Below, piece by piece: positions 24,846 through 33,566 of a stretch of 64,000 nucleotides of DNA. The notes beneath the pieces were generated by a model. The model saw only the letters and a list, made by a program, of their open reading frames with translations. It had not been told where the DNA came from and made no database searches. Position 1 is the first letter of the stretch; every line of letters starts with the position of its first letter. A program made the translations under genes and the position numbers. This stretch comes from Massilia sp. METH4 (GTDB taxonomy: Bacteria > Pseudomonadota > Gammaproteobacteria > Burkholderiales > Burkholderiaceae_D), in the NCBI RefSeq assembly GCF_037094685.1, contig NZ_CP146614.1:496001-560000 (forward strand). The letters are read 5' to 3'.

Positions 24846-25955
24846 TCAGTGAGCTTGCGCCGTTTCGCCGATCGCCACTTCGGCAATCACGGACATGCCG
24901 GGCACGAGGCGGCCGGCCAGCGCCTTCTGGTCTTCCGGCTTGAGCGTGATCTTCACGGGCACGCGTTGCACGATCTTGGTGAAGTTGCCGGTGGCGTTAT
25001 CGGCCGGCAGCAGGGCGAACTGGTTGCCCGAGGCGGGCGAGAAACTGTCCACCTTGCCCGTCAATTCCTTGCCCGGCAGCGCATCGACGCTGATGTGCAC
25101 CGGCTGGCCCACATGCATGTCGGCCAGCTGCGTTTCCTTGAAGTTGGCGGTAACCCACACATCGTCCTGCACCAGGGCCGCCAATTGCTGGCCCGGCGAG
25201 ACGCGCTGGCCCACTTCGATGCTGCGCTTGCCCACGCGGCCGGACACCGGCGCCACGATGGTGTTGTACGACAGTTGCTGCTCGGCTTCCTTCAGCTGCG
25301 CCTTGAGCACGTCGATCTGCGCCTTCAGCACGTCGCGCGCGGACGCGGCGGCGGCGATCTGCGCCTTGGCGGCGGTGGCACTATCCTTGCGCGCGGCCAC
25401 GTCGGCGACGGCGCTGGCACGGGCGGCGTTGGCCGCATCCACCTCGGCCTTCGACACGGCCTTCATCTGGCTCGTGAACAGCTGGCCATAACGCTCCGCG
25501 TCCTGCTTCGCGCGCACCAGCAGCGCCTCGGCCTGCTTCACTTGCGCGGCGGCGGCGCTCGCCTGCGCATTCACCTGCGCCACCTCGGCGTCGGCCTGCA
25601 GCACCTGCGTCTCGGCGCTGGCGATCTGGGCGCGGATCTGCTCGACCTTCACGCGCTGGTCGGAAGGATCCAGCTCGGCGATCACGGCGCCCGCCTTCAC
25701 ATACTGGTTATCGTCGATCAGCACCCTGGTGACGGTACCGGCGATGCGCGCGGACACGGGATGCACGTGGCCGGCCACGTACGCGTTTTCCGTTTCCACG
25801 AAATGCGCGCTGCGGTACCACATGCGGCCGCCCGCGCCGATGGCTGCCGCGGCGATCAGGCCGGCCACGATCAGCACGCGCGGATTCGGCTTCTTCGCCG
25901 GCGCGGCCGCTTGCGGCGCGGCGCCGAGCACTTTTTGTTCTGCCTGGTTAGACAT
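24846..25955 (-). CDS. EmrA-like membrane fusion (HlyD family) protein
   Basis: 369 residues. One N-terminal membrane helix (about 29-48) is followed by a lipoyl-like half motif (VSARIAGTVTRVLIDDNQYVKAG). A long Ala/Gln/Lys-rich helical hairpin (about 100-210) comes next, then the second lipoyl half (YNTIVAPVSGRVGKRSIEVGQ) and a beta-barrel domain. This is the periplasmic adaptor linking the MFS pump to the NodT channel. First gene of the operon; CGGAG lies before the ATG at 25955. A perfect palindrome at 26018-26045 in its promoter region is the likely operator of the divergent TetR gene. Confidence 0.92.
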   Translation of the reverse strand: MSNQAEQKVLGAAPQAAAPAKKPNPRVLIVAGLIAAAAIGAGGRMWYRSAHFVETENAYVAGHVHPVSARIAGTVTRVLIDDNQYVKAGAVIAELDPSDQRVKVEQIRAQIASAETQVLQADAEVAQVNAQASAAAAQVKQAEALLVRAKQDAERYGQLFTSQMKAVSKAEVDAANAARASAVADVAARKDSATAAKAQIAAAASARDVLKAQIDVLKAQLKEAEQQLSYNTIVAPVSGRVGKRSIEVGQRVSPGQQLAALVQDDVWVTANFKETQLADMHVGQPVHISVDALPGKELTGKVDSFSPASGNQFALLPADNATGNFTKIVQRVPVKITLKPEDQKALAGRLVPGMSVIAEVAIGETAQAH

Positions 25956-26017
25956 GGAAACGCTCCGAGAAATGAAAGGAAGTCTGCGCATTATTCTTCA
26001 AAGCAATCTCGGTGTCA

Positions 26018-26045
26018 AGAAATGAAACGGTTGCATTTCATTTCT
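26018..26045. promoter_or_regulatory. Palindromic operator of the emr operon / TetR gene
   Basis: Perfect 10-bp arms AGAAATGAAA and TTTCATTTCT around an 8-bp centre, in the 145-bp space between the divergent adaptor and TetR genes. Size and symmetry suit a TetR dimer. Confidence 0.7.
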
Positions 26046-26100
26046 AGGTGGAATAAAGTGCTGCCATCTGTTAGCCTCTGGCGTAGTTGCCGCCTTGATC

Positions 26101-26775
26101 ATGTCCCGCCCAATGTCTGACGAGCAAATTACTGCTGATTCCCCCTGCCCTCTCGCCAACCGCGGCGCCGGGCGCCCACGTGCCAGCGAGACGGAGGCGC
26201 GTACCCAGGAGCTGATGAGCGCCGCCGCCGAGCTGTTCCTGGAAAAAGGCTATTCGAAGGTGAGCCTGGACATGATCGCCCGCCGGGCCCGCGTGGCCGT
26301 GCGCACGATCTATGTGAAGTTCGGCGGCAAGAGCGGCCTGTTCCGCGAGATCCTCAAGTCGGGCCGCGCCGTCTACTTCGAAACGATGGAAGACCTGGAG
26401 ACGAACCAGCGCCCGATCCGCGAAGTGCTCATCGATTTCGGCCTGCGGATGCATGAGCTGATGTCGTCCGGCGTGGCCGTCAAGCTGCACGGCATGGTGA
26501 TCGCCGAGGCGCACCACGATCCCGAGCTGGCCGAAGCCTTCTTCGAATCTGGCCCCCAGCAGACGCGGCAGGCCCTGCAGCGCTATTTTTCCCGGCCCGA
26601 CGTGCGCACCCAGTTGCGCGACATTCCTGCCGACCAGCTGGCCGTGCACCTGTTGAACTGCCTGATGGGAGATTTGCTCAAGCGTTTCCTGTTCGCCTGC
26701 CACGCGCCGGCCCCTGCCGACGCCCTGCTGGTCGAGCAGCGGGTCGACCTGTTCCTCAACGGTGCGAAGGCTTGA
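26101..26775 (+). CDS. TetR family regulator of the adjacent efflux operon
   Basis: 224 residues. After a 35-residue basic/Pro-rich arm comes a typical TetR HTH (about 36-82: LMSAAAELFLEKGYSKVSLDMIARRARVAVRTIYVKFGGKSGLF) and a C-terminal ligand-binding domain of the AefR/TetR_C type (GMVIAEAHHDPELAEAFFE). Divergence from the emrA-emrB-nodT operon and the shared palindrome argue that it represses that operon and itself. Start uncertain among 26095 (TTG), 26101 and 26113; none has a clear ribosome site. Confidence 0.88.
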   Translation: MSRPMSDEQITADSPCPLANRGAGRPRASETEARTQELMSAAAELFLEKGYSKVSLDMIARRARVAVRTIYVKFGGKSGLFREILKSGRAVYFETMEDLETNQRPIREVLIDFGLRMHELMSSGVAVKLHGMVIAEAHHDPELAEAFFESGPQQTRQALQRYFSRPDVRTQLRDIPADQLAVHLLNCLMGDLLKRFLFACHAPAPADALLVEQRVDLFLNGAKA

Positions 26776-26902
26776 CAGGAAGGCAATGCTAACTCATCCT
26801 TAGTGACCGGCGCACTGTGCGCTGGCGCACGGAGACCGTGCCATCGCTGAGGGATACTGTTTCCTGAAGATTCCTCAAGAACATAATTTGCAGGGAGGCT
26901 GT

Positions 26903-27082
26903 ATGAGCAAGATCGACAGGCTGGAATGGACGCAGAAAGTCGCCGCGCTGAATGAACGCATCCGCGGTTTCCAAGCCAATCCCAGCCAGGAACAACTCGA
27001 ATTGGCCATCGACGAGCTGCGCGCCTACGCTGCAGCCGCCAGTGCCGGCATGGAAATTCCGCCGCGCTTCATCGCGAGCTGA
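26903..27082 (+). CDS. Small hypothetical protein
   Basis: 59 residues, mostly helical and charged (MSKIDRLEWTQKVAALNERI, then a second amphipathic helix LELAIDELRAYAAAA) with a short tail. No family recognised. AGGGAGG lies 7 nt before the ATG and a strong terminator follows at 27121, so it looks like an independently transcribed real gene. Confidence 0.7.
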   Translation: MSKIDRLEWTQKVAALNERIRGFQANPSQEQLELAIDELRAYAAAASAGMEIPPRFIAS

Positions 27083-27120
27083 ACGACGCGGGGCCGCCAG
27101 GCCGCCAGTGAAACACCCGA

Positions 27121-27149
27121 CCGGGGCAGGAAACTGCCCCGGTTTTTTT
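27121..27149 (+). terminator. Intrinsic terminator
   Basis: Eight-bp stem CCGGGGCA/TGCCCCGG (27121-27128 with 27135-27142) and seven T. Confidence 0.9.
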
Positions 27150-27187
27150 ATTGGTGAAAAACGTGTTCATGAGCAGCTTTTTTGTAA

Positions 27188-27243
27188 TTGACACCCAAAT
27201 CTCCTTGCGGTCTAATGTCCAGCGGTGCATGAAATCGTTTTCA
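27188..27243 (+). promoter_or_regulatory. Strong promoter with LacI/GalR-type operator
   Basis: A consensus TTGACA (27188-27193), 17-nt spacer and TCTAAT (27211-27216). Downstream, over the start of transcription, lies TGAAATCGTTTTCA (27230-27243), matching the LacI-family dyad TGnnAnCGnTnnCA with its central CpG. A LacI-type repressor not encoded in the window should control the beta-glucosidase and transporter pair. Confidence 0.75.
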
Positions 27244-27281
27244 TGCTTTCTGCTCCCACCTCTTCCAAGCCGATTAAGACA

Positions 27282-28604
27282 ATGACCGACAAACTGCAAT
27301 TTCCGCCTTCGTTCACCTGGGGCGTGGCCACCAGCGCGTTCCAGATCGAGGGCGCCGCGACCGCCGATGGCAAGGGGCCGTCCATCTGGGATACGTTCAG
27401 CCACACCCCAGGCAAGGTGATCGACGGCACCAACGGCGACGTCGCCTGCGATCATTACCACCGCTACGCGGAAGACGTGGGACTGATGGCGGACCTGCAC
27501 GTGGACGCCTACCGCTTCTCAATGGCATGGGCGCGCGTGCAGCCGGCCGGTAAGGGTGCCTGGAACGAGGCCGGCTTCGCGTTCTACGAACGCTTGTTGG
27601 ACGAGCTGGACAAAAAGAACATTGCGGCCCACGTGACCCTGTACCACTGGGACCTGCCGCAGGGCTTGCAGGACGAAGGCGGCTGGCTGAACCGGGAAAC
27701 CGCCTACCGCTTCGCCGAGTACGCGGCGGAAGTGGCGCGCCGGTTCGGCAATCGCGTGAAAACGATTGCAACGCACAATGAGCCGTGGTGCACGGCGAAC
27801 CTGGGCTATGGTAACGCCCAGTTCGCGCCGGGCGTGGCGGACGCAAAGCAATCCGTGCAGGTATCGCACCACCTGCTGCTGTCGCACGGCCTGGCAATGA
27901 AATCGATGCGCGCCGTGGGCGCTTCCGCCCAACTGGGCATCGTGCTGAACCAGTGGACCGCCGATCCGGCGACCGACAGCCAGGCCGACCGCGACCTGGC
28001 CGAATGGGAATACGCGCGCTCGGTGCAATGGTTCATGGACCCGATCTTCAAGGGCCACTACCCCGCGTACGCGCTGCGCGGCCATGGCGCCAACGCACCG
28101 GAAGTGCAGGAAGGCGATCTCGAGATCATCCGCCAGCCGATCGACTTCCTCGGCGTGAACTATTACTTCCGCTCCTACGCCAGCGCGGAAACGCCGCCGC
28201 GCCAGGCGCCGGCCGCCCTGGGCACCACCGACATGGGCTGGGAAATCTACCCGCAGGGCCTGACCGAGCTGCTGGTGAAGCTGAAGGGCGAGTACGACCT
28301 GCCGCCGATCTACATCACGGAAAACGGCATGGCCAATCCCGACCACCAGGTGGTCGACGGCCGCGTACCGGACGCGAAGCGCATCGACTTCGTGGAGCGC
28401 CACCTCGCCGCGCTGAAGGCGGCGATGGACCAGGGCGTGGACGTGCGCGGCTACTTCCTCTGGAGCCTCCTCGACAACTTCGAGTGGAACTCCGGTTACG
28501 CCAAGCGCTTCGGCATCATCCACGTCGATTACGCGACGCAGAAGCGCACCCCGAAGGACAGCGCGCTGTGGTATCGCGAATTCATCGACATGCAGCGCCG
28601 ATAA
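27282..28604 (+). CDS. Glycoside hydrolase family 1 beta-glucosidase
   Basis: 440 residues, the normal GH1 size. N-terminal FTWGVATSAFQIEGA is the family signature. The acid/base is E167 in T-x-NEP (ATHNEPWC) and the nucleophile E347 in YITENGMA. It hydrolyses beta-glucosides such as cellobiose with retention. There is no signal peptide, so it acts in the cytoplasm on imported sugars. The next gene, 90 nt on, encodes an AmpG-like MFS transporter likely to supply the substrate. The promoter carries a LacI-type operator. The start at 27282 is chosen by homology of the N-terminus; a frame open from 27225 overlaps the operator. Confidence 0.95.
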   Translation: MTDKLQFPPSFTWGVATSAFQIEGAATADGKGPSIWDTFSHTPGKVIDGTNGDVACDHYHRYAEDVGLMADLHVDAYRFSMAWARVQPAGKGAWNEAGFAFYERLLDELDKKNIAAHVTLYHWDLPQGLQDEGGWLNRETAYRFAEYAAEVARRFGNRVKTIATHNEPWCTANLGYGNAQFAPGVADAKQSVQVSHHLLLSHGLAMKSMRAVGASAQLGIVLNQWTADPATDSQADRDLAEWEYARSVQWFMDPIFKGHYPAYALRGHGANAPEVQEGDLEIIRQPIDFLGVNYYFRSYASAETPPRQAPAALGTTDMGWEIYPQGLTELLVKLKGEYDLPPIYITENGMANPDHQVVDGRVPDAKRIDFVERHLAALKAAMDQGVDVRGYFLWSLLDNFEWNSGYAKRFGIIHVDYATQKRTPKDSALWYREFIDMQRR

Positions 28605-28694
28605 GGACGTTTGTTCGCGCTATCATCACCTGACGGCGGCAGCATAGCCGCCGCAATCATGAACACGATCGTGACGACCAAGACAGGAGACGAC

Positions 28695-30035
28695 ATGAAC
28701 ACGAAAGCCGCCACGCCCGGCACCGTTCCCGCGGCCGGCACCGCCGCACCGGCGCGCACGGCCAGCCCGCTGCTGTGGGTGCCGACCGGTTACTTCACGA
28801 TGGCGCTGGCCTACGTGATGCTCACCAGCGTGACCGCGATCATGTTCAAGAATCTGGGCATGGACAACGGCAAGGCGGCCGAATATGCCAGCTACCTGAT
28901 CCTGGCCTACACGATCAAGCCGCTGTTCGCCCCGTTCGTGGAAATGTACCGCACCAAGAAGTTCTTCGTGCTGTGCGCCCAGCTGACGATCGGCGTGGGC
29001 TTCGGCCTGGTGGCGCTGGCGATGTCGCTGCCCGGCTACATGGCGATCATGATCGCCCTGTTCATCGTGCTGTCGTTCATCGGCGCCACGCAGGACATCG
29101 CCTCGGACGGCGTGTACGTGACGGCGCTCGATACGCGCACGCAGTCGCTGTACTGCGGTATCCAGAGCCTGTCGTGGAATATCGGGCCGATCGTCGCTTC
29201 GGGCGGCATGGTGTACCTGTCCGGCTGGCTGCACACCAATGTGTTCGGCCACGACCCCAAGGTGTTCGGCGAGGCGTGGATCGACAGCTGGCGCATCGTG
29301 TTCTTCATCGTGGCCGCCATCACGATCGTGATGGCCGTCTGGCACGTGCGCACGATGCCCGAAGGCTCGAAGGCGGAAAACGCCCCCACCTCCGTCGGGC
29401 AGGCGCTGCATATCCTGTGGGACTCGTTCGTCACCTTCTTCCAGAAACGCGACGTGTGGCTGATGGTGGGCTTCGCCTTCCTGTTCCGCCTGTCGATCGG
29501 CCTGCTGGAAAAGATCGGTCCGTTCTTCATGGTGGACCCGGTGGCCAAGGGCGGCCTGGGACTGTCCAATGAACTACTGGGCATCGTGTACGGCACCTAC
29601 GGGCTGGTGGCGGTGCTGGTCGGCTCGCTGCTGGGCGGCTTCTTCGTCGCCAGGCGCGGCCTGAAGCCCACGCTGTTCCTGCTGTGCTGCGCCGTCAATA
29701 TCCCGAACGTGACCTTCCTCTTGATGGCGATGTACCAGCCGACCAACCTGGTGGCGATCAGCGCCGGCGTGGCGATCGAGAAGTTCTTTTACGGCTTCGG
29801 TTCGGTGGGCTTCATGATCTACCTGATGCAGCAGCTGGCGCCGGGCAAGTACAGCACCACCCATTACGCGTTCGGCACCGGCCTGATGGGACTGTGCATG
29901 ATGGTCACGGGCGCCGTGTCCGGCCACCTGCAGCAATGGCTGGGCTATGTGGATTATTTCTGGTTCGTGATGGCGGCCACGATACCGTCGTTCCTCGTGA
30001 CCTGGTTTGCGCCGTTTCATCACAAGGAGGGCTGA
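28695..30035 (+). CDS. AmpG/PAT family MFS transporter
   Basis: 446 residues with 12 to 14 hydrophobic helices. Similar in layout to the PAT family (AmpG muropeptide permease): YFTMALAYVMLTSVTAIMFKNLGM at the start, GATQDIASDGVYVTAL in the loop after helix 4 (the conserved AxQDxxxDG motif), and SFVTFFQKRDVW in the middle. Placed 90 nt after a cytoplasmic beta-glucosidase, it more likely imports a beta-glucoside or chitobiose-like sugar than muropeptides; that is inference from context. The ATG at 28695 has GGAGA 6 nt upstream; an in-frame ATG at 28659 has no such site. Confidence 0.82.
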   Translation: MNTKAATPGTVPAAGTAAPARTASPLLWVPTGYFTMALAYVMLTSVTAIMFKNLGMDNGKAAEYASYLILAYTIKPLFAPFVEMYRTKKFFVLCAQLTIGVGFGLVALAMSLPGYMAIMIALFIVLSFIGATQDIASDGVYVTALDTRTQSLYCGIQSLSWNIGPIVASGGMVYLSGWLHTNVFGHDPKVFGEAWIDSWRIVFFIVAAITIVMAVWHVRTMPEGSKAENAPTSVGQALHILWDSFVTFFQKRDVWLMVGFAFLFRLSIGLLEKIGPFFMVDPVAKGGLGLSNELLGIVYGTYGLVAVLVGSLLGGFFVARRGLKPTLFLLCCAVNIPNVTFLLMAMYQPTNLVAISAGVAIEKFFYGFGSVGFMIYLMQQLAPGKYSTTHYAFGTGLMGLCMMVTGAVSGHLQQWLGYVDYFWFVMAATIPSFLVTWFAPFHHKEG

Positions 30036-30058
30036 GGTCTCCTTCGCGCGAGCGCCGG

Positions 30059-30751
30059 TCAGTTCCGGCGGAAGTGCGAGGTCAGCAGCTTGTAATCTTC
30101 CGGCGCCTCGAACAGGGCGGGGTCGGGTTCGCTGCGGTCGAGGTCCGATATTTCGATGATCGAGTCGCCGTAGCGCGGGTCGCTGTGCTTGCGGTACAGC
30201 GCCATCCCCATCTCTTCCGAGTACCAGGTTTCGTTGGTCACCTCGATGTCCTCGCCTTCCCTGCCGACCTGCGTGCGGGCGATGCGGCCGGTCGCCGCCA
30301 CGCCTTCGATGTCGCGCTGGCCCAGTTGCTCCACCACAGTCGGCGCCTTGCCTGCCGAGGCTGGCGTCAGGTTGTCCTGCATGAGCGGCTGGGGCCGCGC
30401 CTCGCGCTCCTGCGCCAGTTCGTTCCGATGATCGAGGAAGATGCGTACGCCGTCGGCACCGCTGATGATGGAGTGATCGAGCTCACCGTCGCTGTCGAGT
30501 GTGTCGCGGCGCGTCCTGCCCGCGCTGTCGCGGTACAGCCTTGTCACGGTCTGCCGAGTGAACTCGTCGCCATCCTCCAGCAGGCGGCGCACCGTCACTG
30601 TCTGGATGGCACTGTAAGGCTGGTTGGTGACCAGCGCGCGGCTTGACTGCCGGGATTGCTCGACGGACGCCTGGGCGGCGGCATCGTTGGCGAACGAGGC
30701 AAGGACCGGCACAAGGCCGGCAAGCAGTATTGCAAGGAAGCGCGTGTTCAT
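30059..30751 (-). CDS. Exported hypothetical protein
   Basis: 230 residues with a signal peptide ending DAAAQA near residue 27. The rest is polar with many short strands (YSAIQTVTVRRLLEDG, TRLYRDSAGRTRRDT, GMALYRKHSDPRYGDSIIEIS). This looks like the LolA-like or outer-membrane-associated beta-half-barrel style of periplasmic proteins that read out sensor domains, but I cannot name a family. It converges with the transporter gene and stands alone. Confidence 0.65.
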   Translation of the reverse strand: MNTRFLAILLAGLVPVLASFANDAAAQASVEQSRQSSRALVTNQPYSAIQTVTVRRLLEDGDEFTRQTVTRLYRDSAGRTRRDTLDSDGELDHSIISGADGVRIFLDHRNELAQEREARPQPLMQDNLTPASAGKAPTVVEQLGQRDIEGVAATGRIARTQVGREGEDIEVTNETWYSEEMGMALYRKHSDPRYGDSIIEISDLDRSEPDPALFEAPEDYKLLTSHFRRN

Positions 30752-30896
30752 GCGAGCCTTTCAGGATGGAAAAGCATGCGGAGACGTAGAGCGCCTCATG
30801 TTACCCCTTGCTCCGCCACCGCAACGCACGAATGCCGCCCCTTAGGTGGGAGAAGCGCGCCGGTACACACGCGCTTCAATGCGCCTCAGGCCGCAG

Positions 30897-31784
30897 TTAA
30901 TTTTTCGGCGCCCGGCGCTGCCGCACAGCTGTGCGGAAATACTCGACAAATGGGGTAGACGATCCGTTCCAGCCTTGCTGCGATTCAGTTACTTGCCCCC
31001 AATGCGCGACCTGACCAATATTCCTGATTTGCTCATAGGACGCATGCTTGAAGTACCAGTCCGCCATGCGTTCAACATCCCGGAAATCGTGGTCCGCCAT
31101 GGCGATCAGATGTTCCCATAAAGGACTAAGGCCACAGGACCATTGTGTCTGATCTGGCAGGGCAACTGCGCCGCTTCGAATCGCGGCCCTGAGTGCTGCA
31201 AATGCAGGGCTCTTAAGGAAACATAGCTCGGAGAATTCACGTTGTTCACCGTAGCGAAAGCTCCCCCCGATCGGGATTCCAAAGTGGTAGGAAAGCGACC
31301 TTGCGTCATCGTCCGAAAAGAACTCAGCGGTTTGTTGACGATAAGAGCCATAACGTGTCACAACCCAACCGTGCGCCGGAAAACCGGCCTGATATCGAGA
31401 CATCTCACTCGCTTTTAGAAGCACCTGGAACAATCCAAGATCAGAACGATTCGAGCGGTCCGAAAAAAATGCAGGAGGACGGTCCTCGAGCCAAAGCTGG
31501 GGACCTGAGGTCGAAACATGGAGAGACCAGACACTTTGTCCGATCTTAATGCGGTAAACGCAGCCACTGGCAGGAAGACATGGCAGCATTTGGGCACCGC
31601 CAAGGGAATATGCGCAGCGCTCAGCTTGCGCCATTCGTCGAAGCTGATCACTGCCGAGGAAGCGATTTTCCTTCGCCAGGCGATCCAACACTTGCATATA
31701 GCAGGAGTCATCGCCACCGCGCACTAGCTTCTTGGCTTGTTCACGGAGCTTGCGCTCGAGCAGGGTCAGAGGGGTCTTGCTCAT
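30897..31784 (-). CDS. Unrecognised protein, compositionally atypical
   Basis: 295 residues, cytoplasmic by lack of signal or membrane segments. Not recognised. An N-terminal basic helical region (LLERKLREQAKKLVRGG) is followed by two motifs rich in Trp and aromatics. Codon use is less GC-biased than the neighbours, with many A/T third positions, and the flanks are gene-poor, which suggests recent acquisition. No integrase or repeat marks its ends. Reading frame length and a purine-rich GGGAGAATA site before the ATG support it as a real gene. Confidence 0.6.
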   Translation of the reverse strand: MSKTPLTLLERKLREQAKKLVRGGDDSCYMQVLDRLAKENRFLGSDQLRRMAQAERCAYSLGGAQMLPCLPASGCVYRIKIGQSVWSLHVSTSGPQLWLEDRPPAFFSDRSNRSDLGLFQVLLKASEMSRYQAGFPAHGWVVTRYGSYRQQTAEFFSDDDARSLSYHFGIPIGGSFRYGEQREFSELCFLKSPAFAALRAAIRSGAVALPDQTQWSCGLSPLWEHLIAMADHDFRDVERMADWYFKHASYEQIRNIGQVAHWGQVTESQQGWNGSSTPFVEYFRTAVRQRRAPKN

Positions 31785-32152
31785 TGTATTCTCCCGCGCA
31801 TGGCACTAGACGTCCACCTTGTCGCGTGCGCGCAGAAAAATTAAATGGTTTGAAGACCTTCTCTGTGGATTTACCCTCGGTGGACAGGCAGGCGCGGTCA
31901 CGCCAGCATGGAGTATATCATTGGCAAATCCAAATGCAAGACCGTAGCCCTAGGGAAGCTGGGCGTCGATGCTGCCAAACTGGAAGGGTGGCAAAACTGG
32001 CGGTTTTCCACGACAGCATTGCAACGGGCACGCTGGGAATGTCCCAGCGCCATCCGGCTTATTACAGCGGCGGGCGCTTCCGGCTCACCTGCGCCTGCGC
32101 CGATGGGCGCTTCCACTGCCAGCTGGCGTAATCGCGCAGTAGCGGCGGTATC
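31785..32152. other. Gene-poor region, possible remnant
   Basis: 368 bp with lower GC on the left. A frame from a GTG at 31989 to a TAA at 32131 (about 47 codons, ending in a Cys-rich LTCACADGRFHCQLA) has GC-rich third positions, but no convincing ribosome site. It may be a small gene or the tail of a decayed one. I see no RNA gene or terminator. Confidence 0.3.
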
Positions 32153-32461
32153 TCACCGCCGCTCGGGCGCGATGTCCGCGATCGCCGCCGCGAATACCGC
32201 GTGCGCGGCGGCATCCACCGGCCGGTACTTCGGCGCCGTGCGCGCGGGGTCGTTGCCGAGGTAATTAGCGTTCTTCCAGTTGCGCGCCGGCCGCACGGGC
32301 CGGGGCACGAAGCCGCCGCCGCAGTTCGGGCAAACGTTGTGCAACAGGCCGTCGACGCACCCGGCGCAGAACGTGCATTCGTAGGAACAGATGCGCGCAT
32401 CCGTCGCGTCGGGCGGCAGTGCCTTGTTGCAGTGTTCGCAGGTGGGTCGCAGTTCGAGCAT
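32153..32461 (-). CDS. DUF1272 family cysteine-rich protein
   Basis: 102 residues. Eight cysteines at 8, 11, 25, 29, 32, 35, 44 and 47 form RING-like zinc-binding pairs (MLELRPTCEHCNKALPP, ARICSYECTFCAGC, NVCPNCGGGFVPRP), the DUF1272 signature. The tail is an Arg/Asn-rich segment plus an Ala-rich helix. Function unknown; zinc binding is inferred from the pattern. GGAGAAG precedes the ATG. Divergent from the GlxA-type regulator, 65 nt between starts. Confidence 0.85.
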   Translation of the reverse strand: MLELRPTCEHCNKALPPDATDARICSYECTFCAGCVDGLLHNVCPNCGGGFVPRPVRPARNWKNANYLGNDPARTAPKYRPVDAAAHAVFAAAIADIAPERR

Positions 32462-32526
32462 GGCTTCTCCTTCATTCATCACCGGCATTCTGGGCCCGCC
32501 GCGATTGACAGGAATGACAACGAAGG

Positions 32527-33534
32527 ATGAATATCTGCCACATGCGCAATGATCCCCGACGACCCATCGATATCTGGCTGCTGGTATTCCCCGGCTTCTT
32601 GCTGCTCGACGCCACGGGGCCGATCCAGGTCTTTGCCAGCGCCAACGACGAAGCGCGCGACGCCGGCCTGCCCGAGCCCTACCGCATCCACCTGGTCGCC
32701 CATGGCGGCGGCGCCATCGCCTCGTCGGCCGGCGTCGCGATGCTGGCCGCGCCGCTGCCGCGCCGCGCGCTGGCAGGCGGCACGCTGGTGGTGGCGGGCG
32801 GCGGCGGCGCGGCACTGCCGTCGGCAGCAACGGCCGATGGCGAGGCGGTGCTGCGCTGGGTCGCGGGCGCCAGTGCGAACGTGGCGCGTTGCTGCTCGGT
32901 GTGTACCGGTGCATTCGTGCTGGCGAGGGCCGGCCTGCTCGACGGGCGCCGCGCCGTCACGCACTGGCAGGATGTCGACGCATTGCGGGCCGAACACCCT
33001 TCGATCGACGTCCAGGACGATGCCATCCACGTCCGCGACGGCAAGTTCCGCACCTCCGCCGGCATCAGCGCCGGCATGGACCTGGCGCTGAGCCTTGTCG
33101 AGGAAGACCTGGGCCGCGCCGCCGCGCTGGCGGTCGCCAGGCGCATGGTGCTGTTCCTGAAACGGCCGGGCGGGCAGCGGCAATTCAGCGCCGAGCTGCT
33201 GGCGCAGGCGGTGCCCGAAGGCGTCACCGGGCAGCTGACCGCATGGCTGCGGCCGCGGCTCGCGAAGGAACTGGACGTGGAACAGATGGCCGCGGCCTGC
33301 GCGCTCTCCGTGCGCACGCTGCACCGCCGGCTGAGGCAGGAGGCCGACGTTACGCCGGCGCAGTTACTGGCCCGGCTGCGGCTCGAAGCGGCGTGCCAGT
33401 TGCTGGAGCGGCCGCGGATGACGGTGAAGGAAGCCGCGCGGCGCAGCGGCCACGGCAGCGAATACAACCTGCGGCGAGCGTTCACGCAGCGCCTGGGAGT
33501 GCTGCCGGGCGACTATCGGGCGCGCTTCGGCTGA
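32527..33534 (+). CDS. GlxA family transcriptional regulator (DJ-1/PfpI plus AraC HTH)
   Basis: 335 residues. The N-terminal class-I glutaminase-like DJ-1/PfpI domain (about 12-190) contains [26 protein letters not shown]; the nucleophile-elbow Cys is within it. The C-terminal AraC/XylS double HTH (about 225-332) includes MAAACALSVRTLHRRLRQE and ARRSGHGSEYNLRRAFTQRLG. Members regulate choline, arginine or aldehyde metabolism, and the ligand here is unknown. The divergent DUF1272 gene is a possible target. Confidence 0.9.
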   Translation: MNICHMRNDPRRPIDIWLLVFPGFLLLDATGPIQVFASANDEARDAGLPEPYRIHLVAHGGGAIASSAGVAMLAAPLPRRALAGGTLVVAGGGGAALPSAATADGEAVLRWVAGASANVARCCSVCTGAFVLARAGLLDGRRAVTHWQDVDALRAEHPSIDVQDDAIHVRDGKFRTSAGISAGMDLALSLVEEDLGRAAALAVARRMVLFLKRPGGQRQFSAELLAQAVPEGVTGQLTAWLRPRLAKELDVEQMAAACALSVRTLHRRLRQEADVTPAQLLARLRLEAACQLLERPRMTVKEAARRSGHGSEYNLRRAFTQRLGVLPGDYRARFG

Positions 33535-33566
33535 GGCCCCGCGCCAGAGGATGGGCACGTTGTCGC

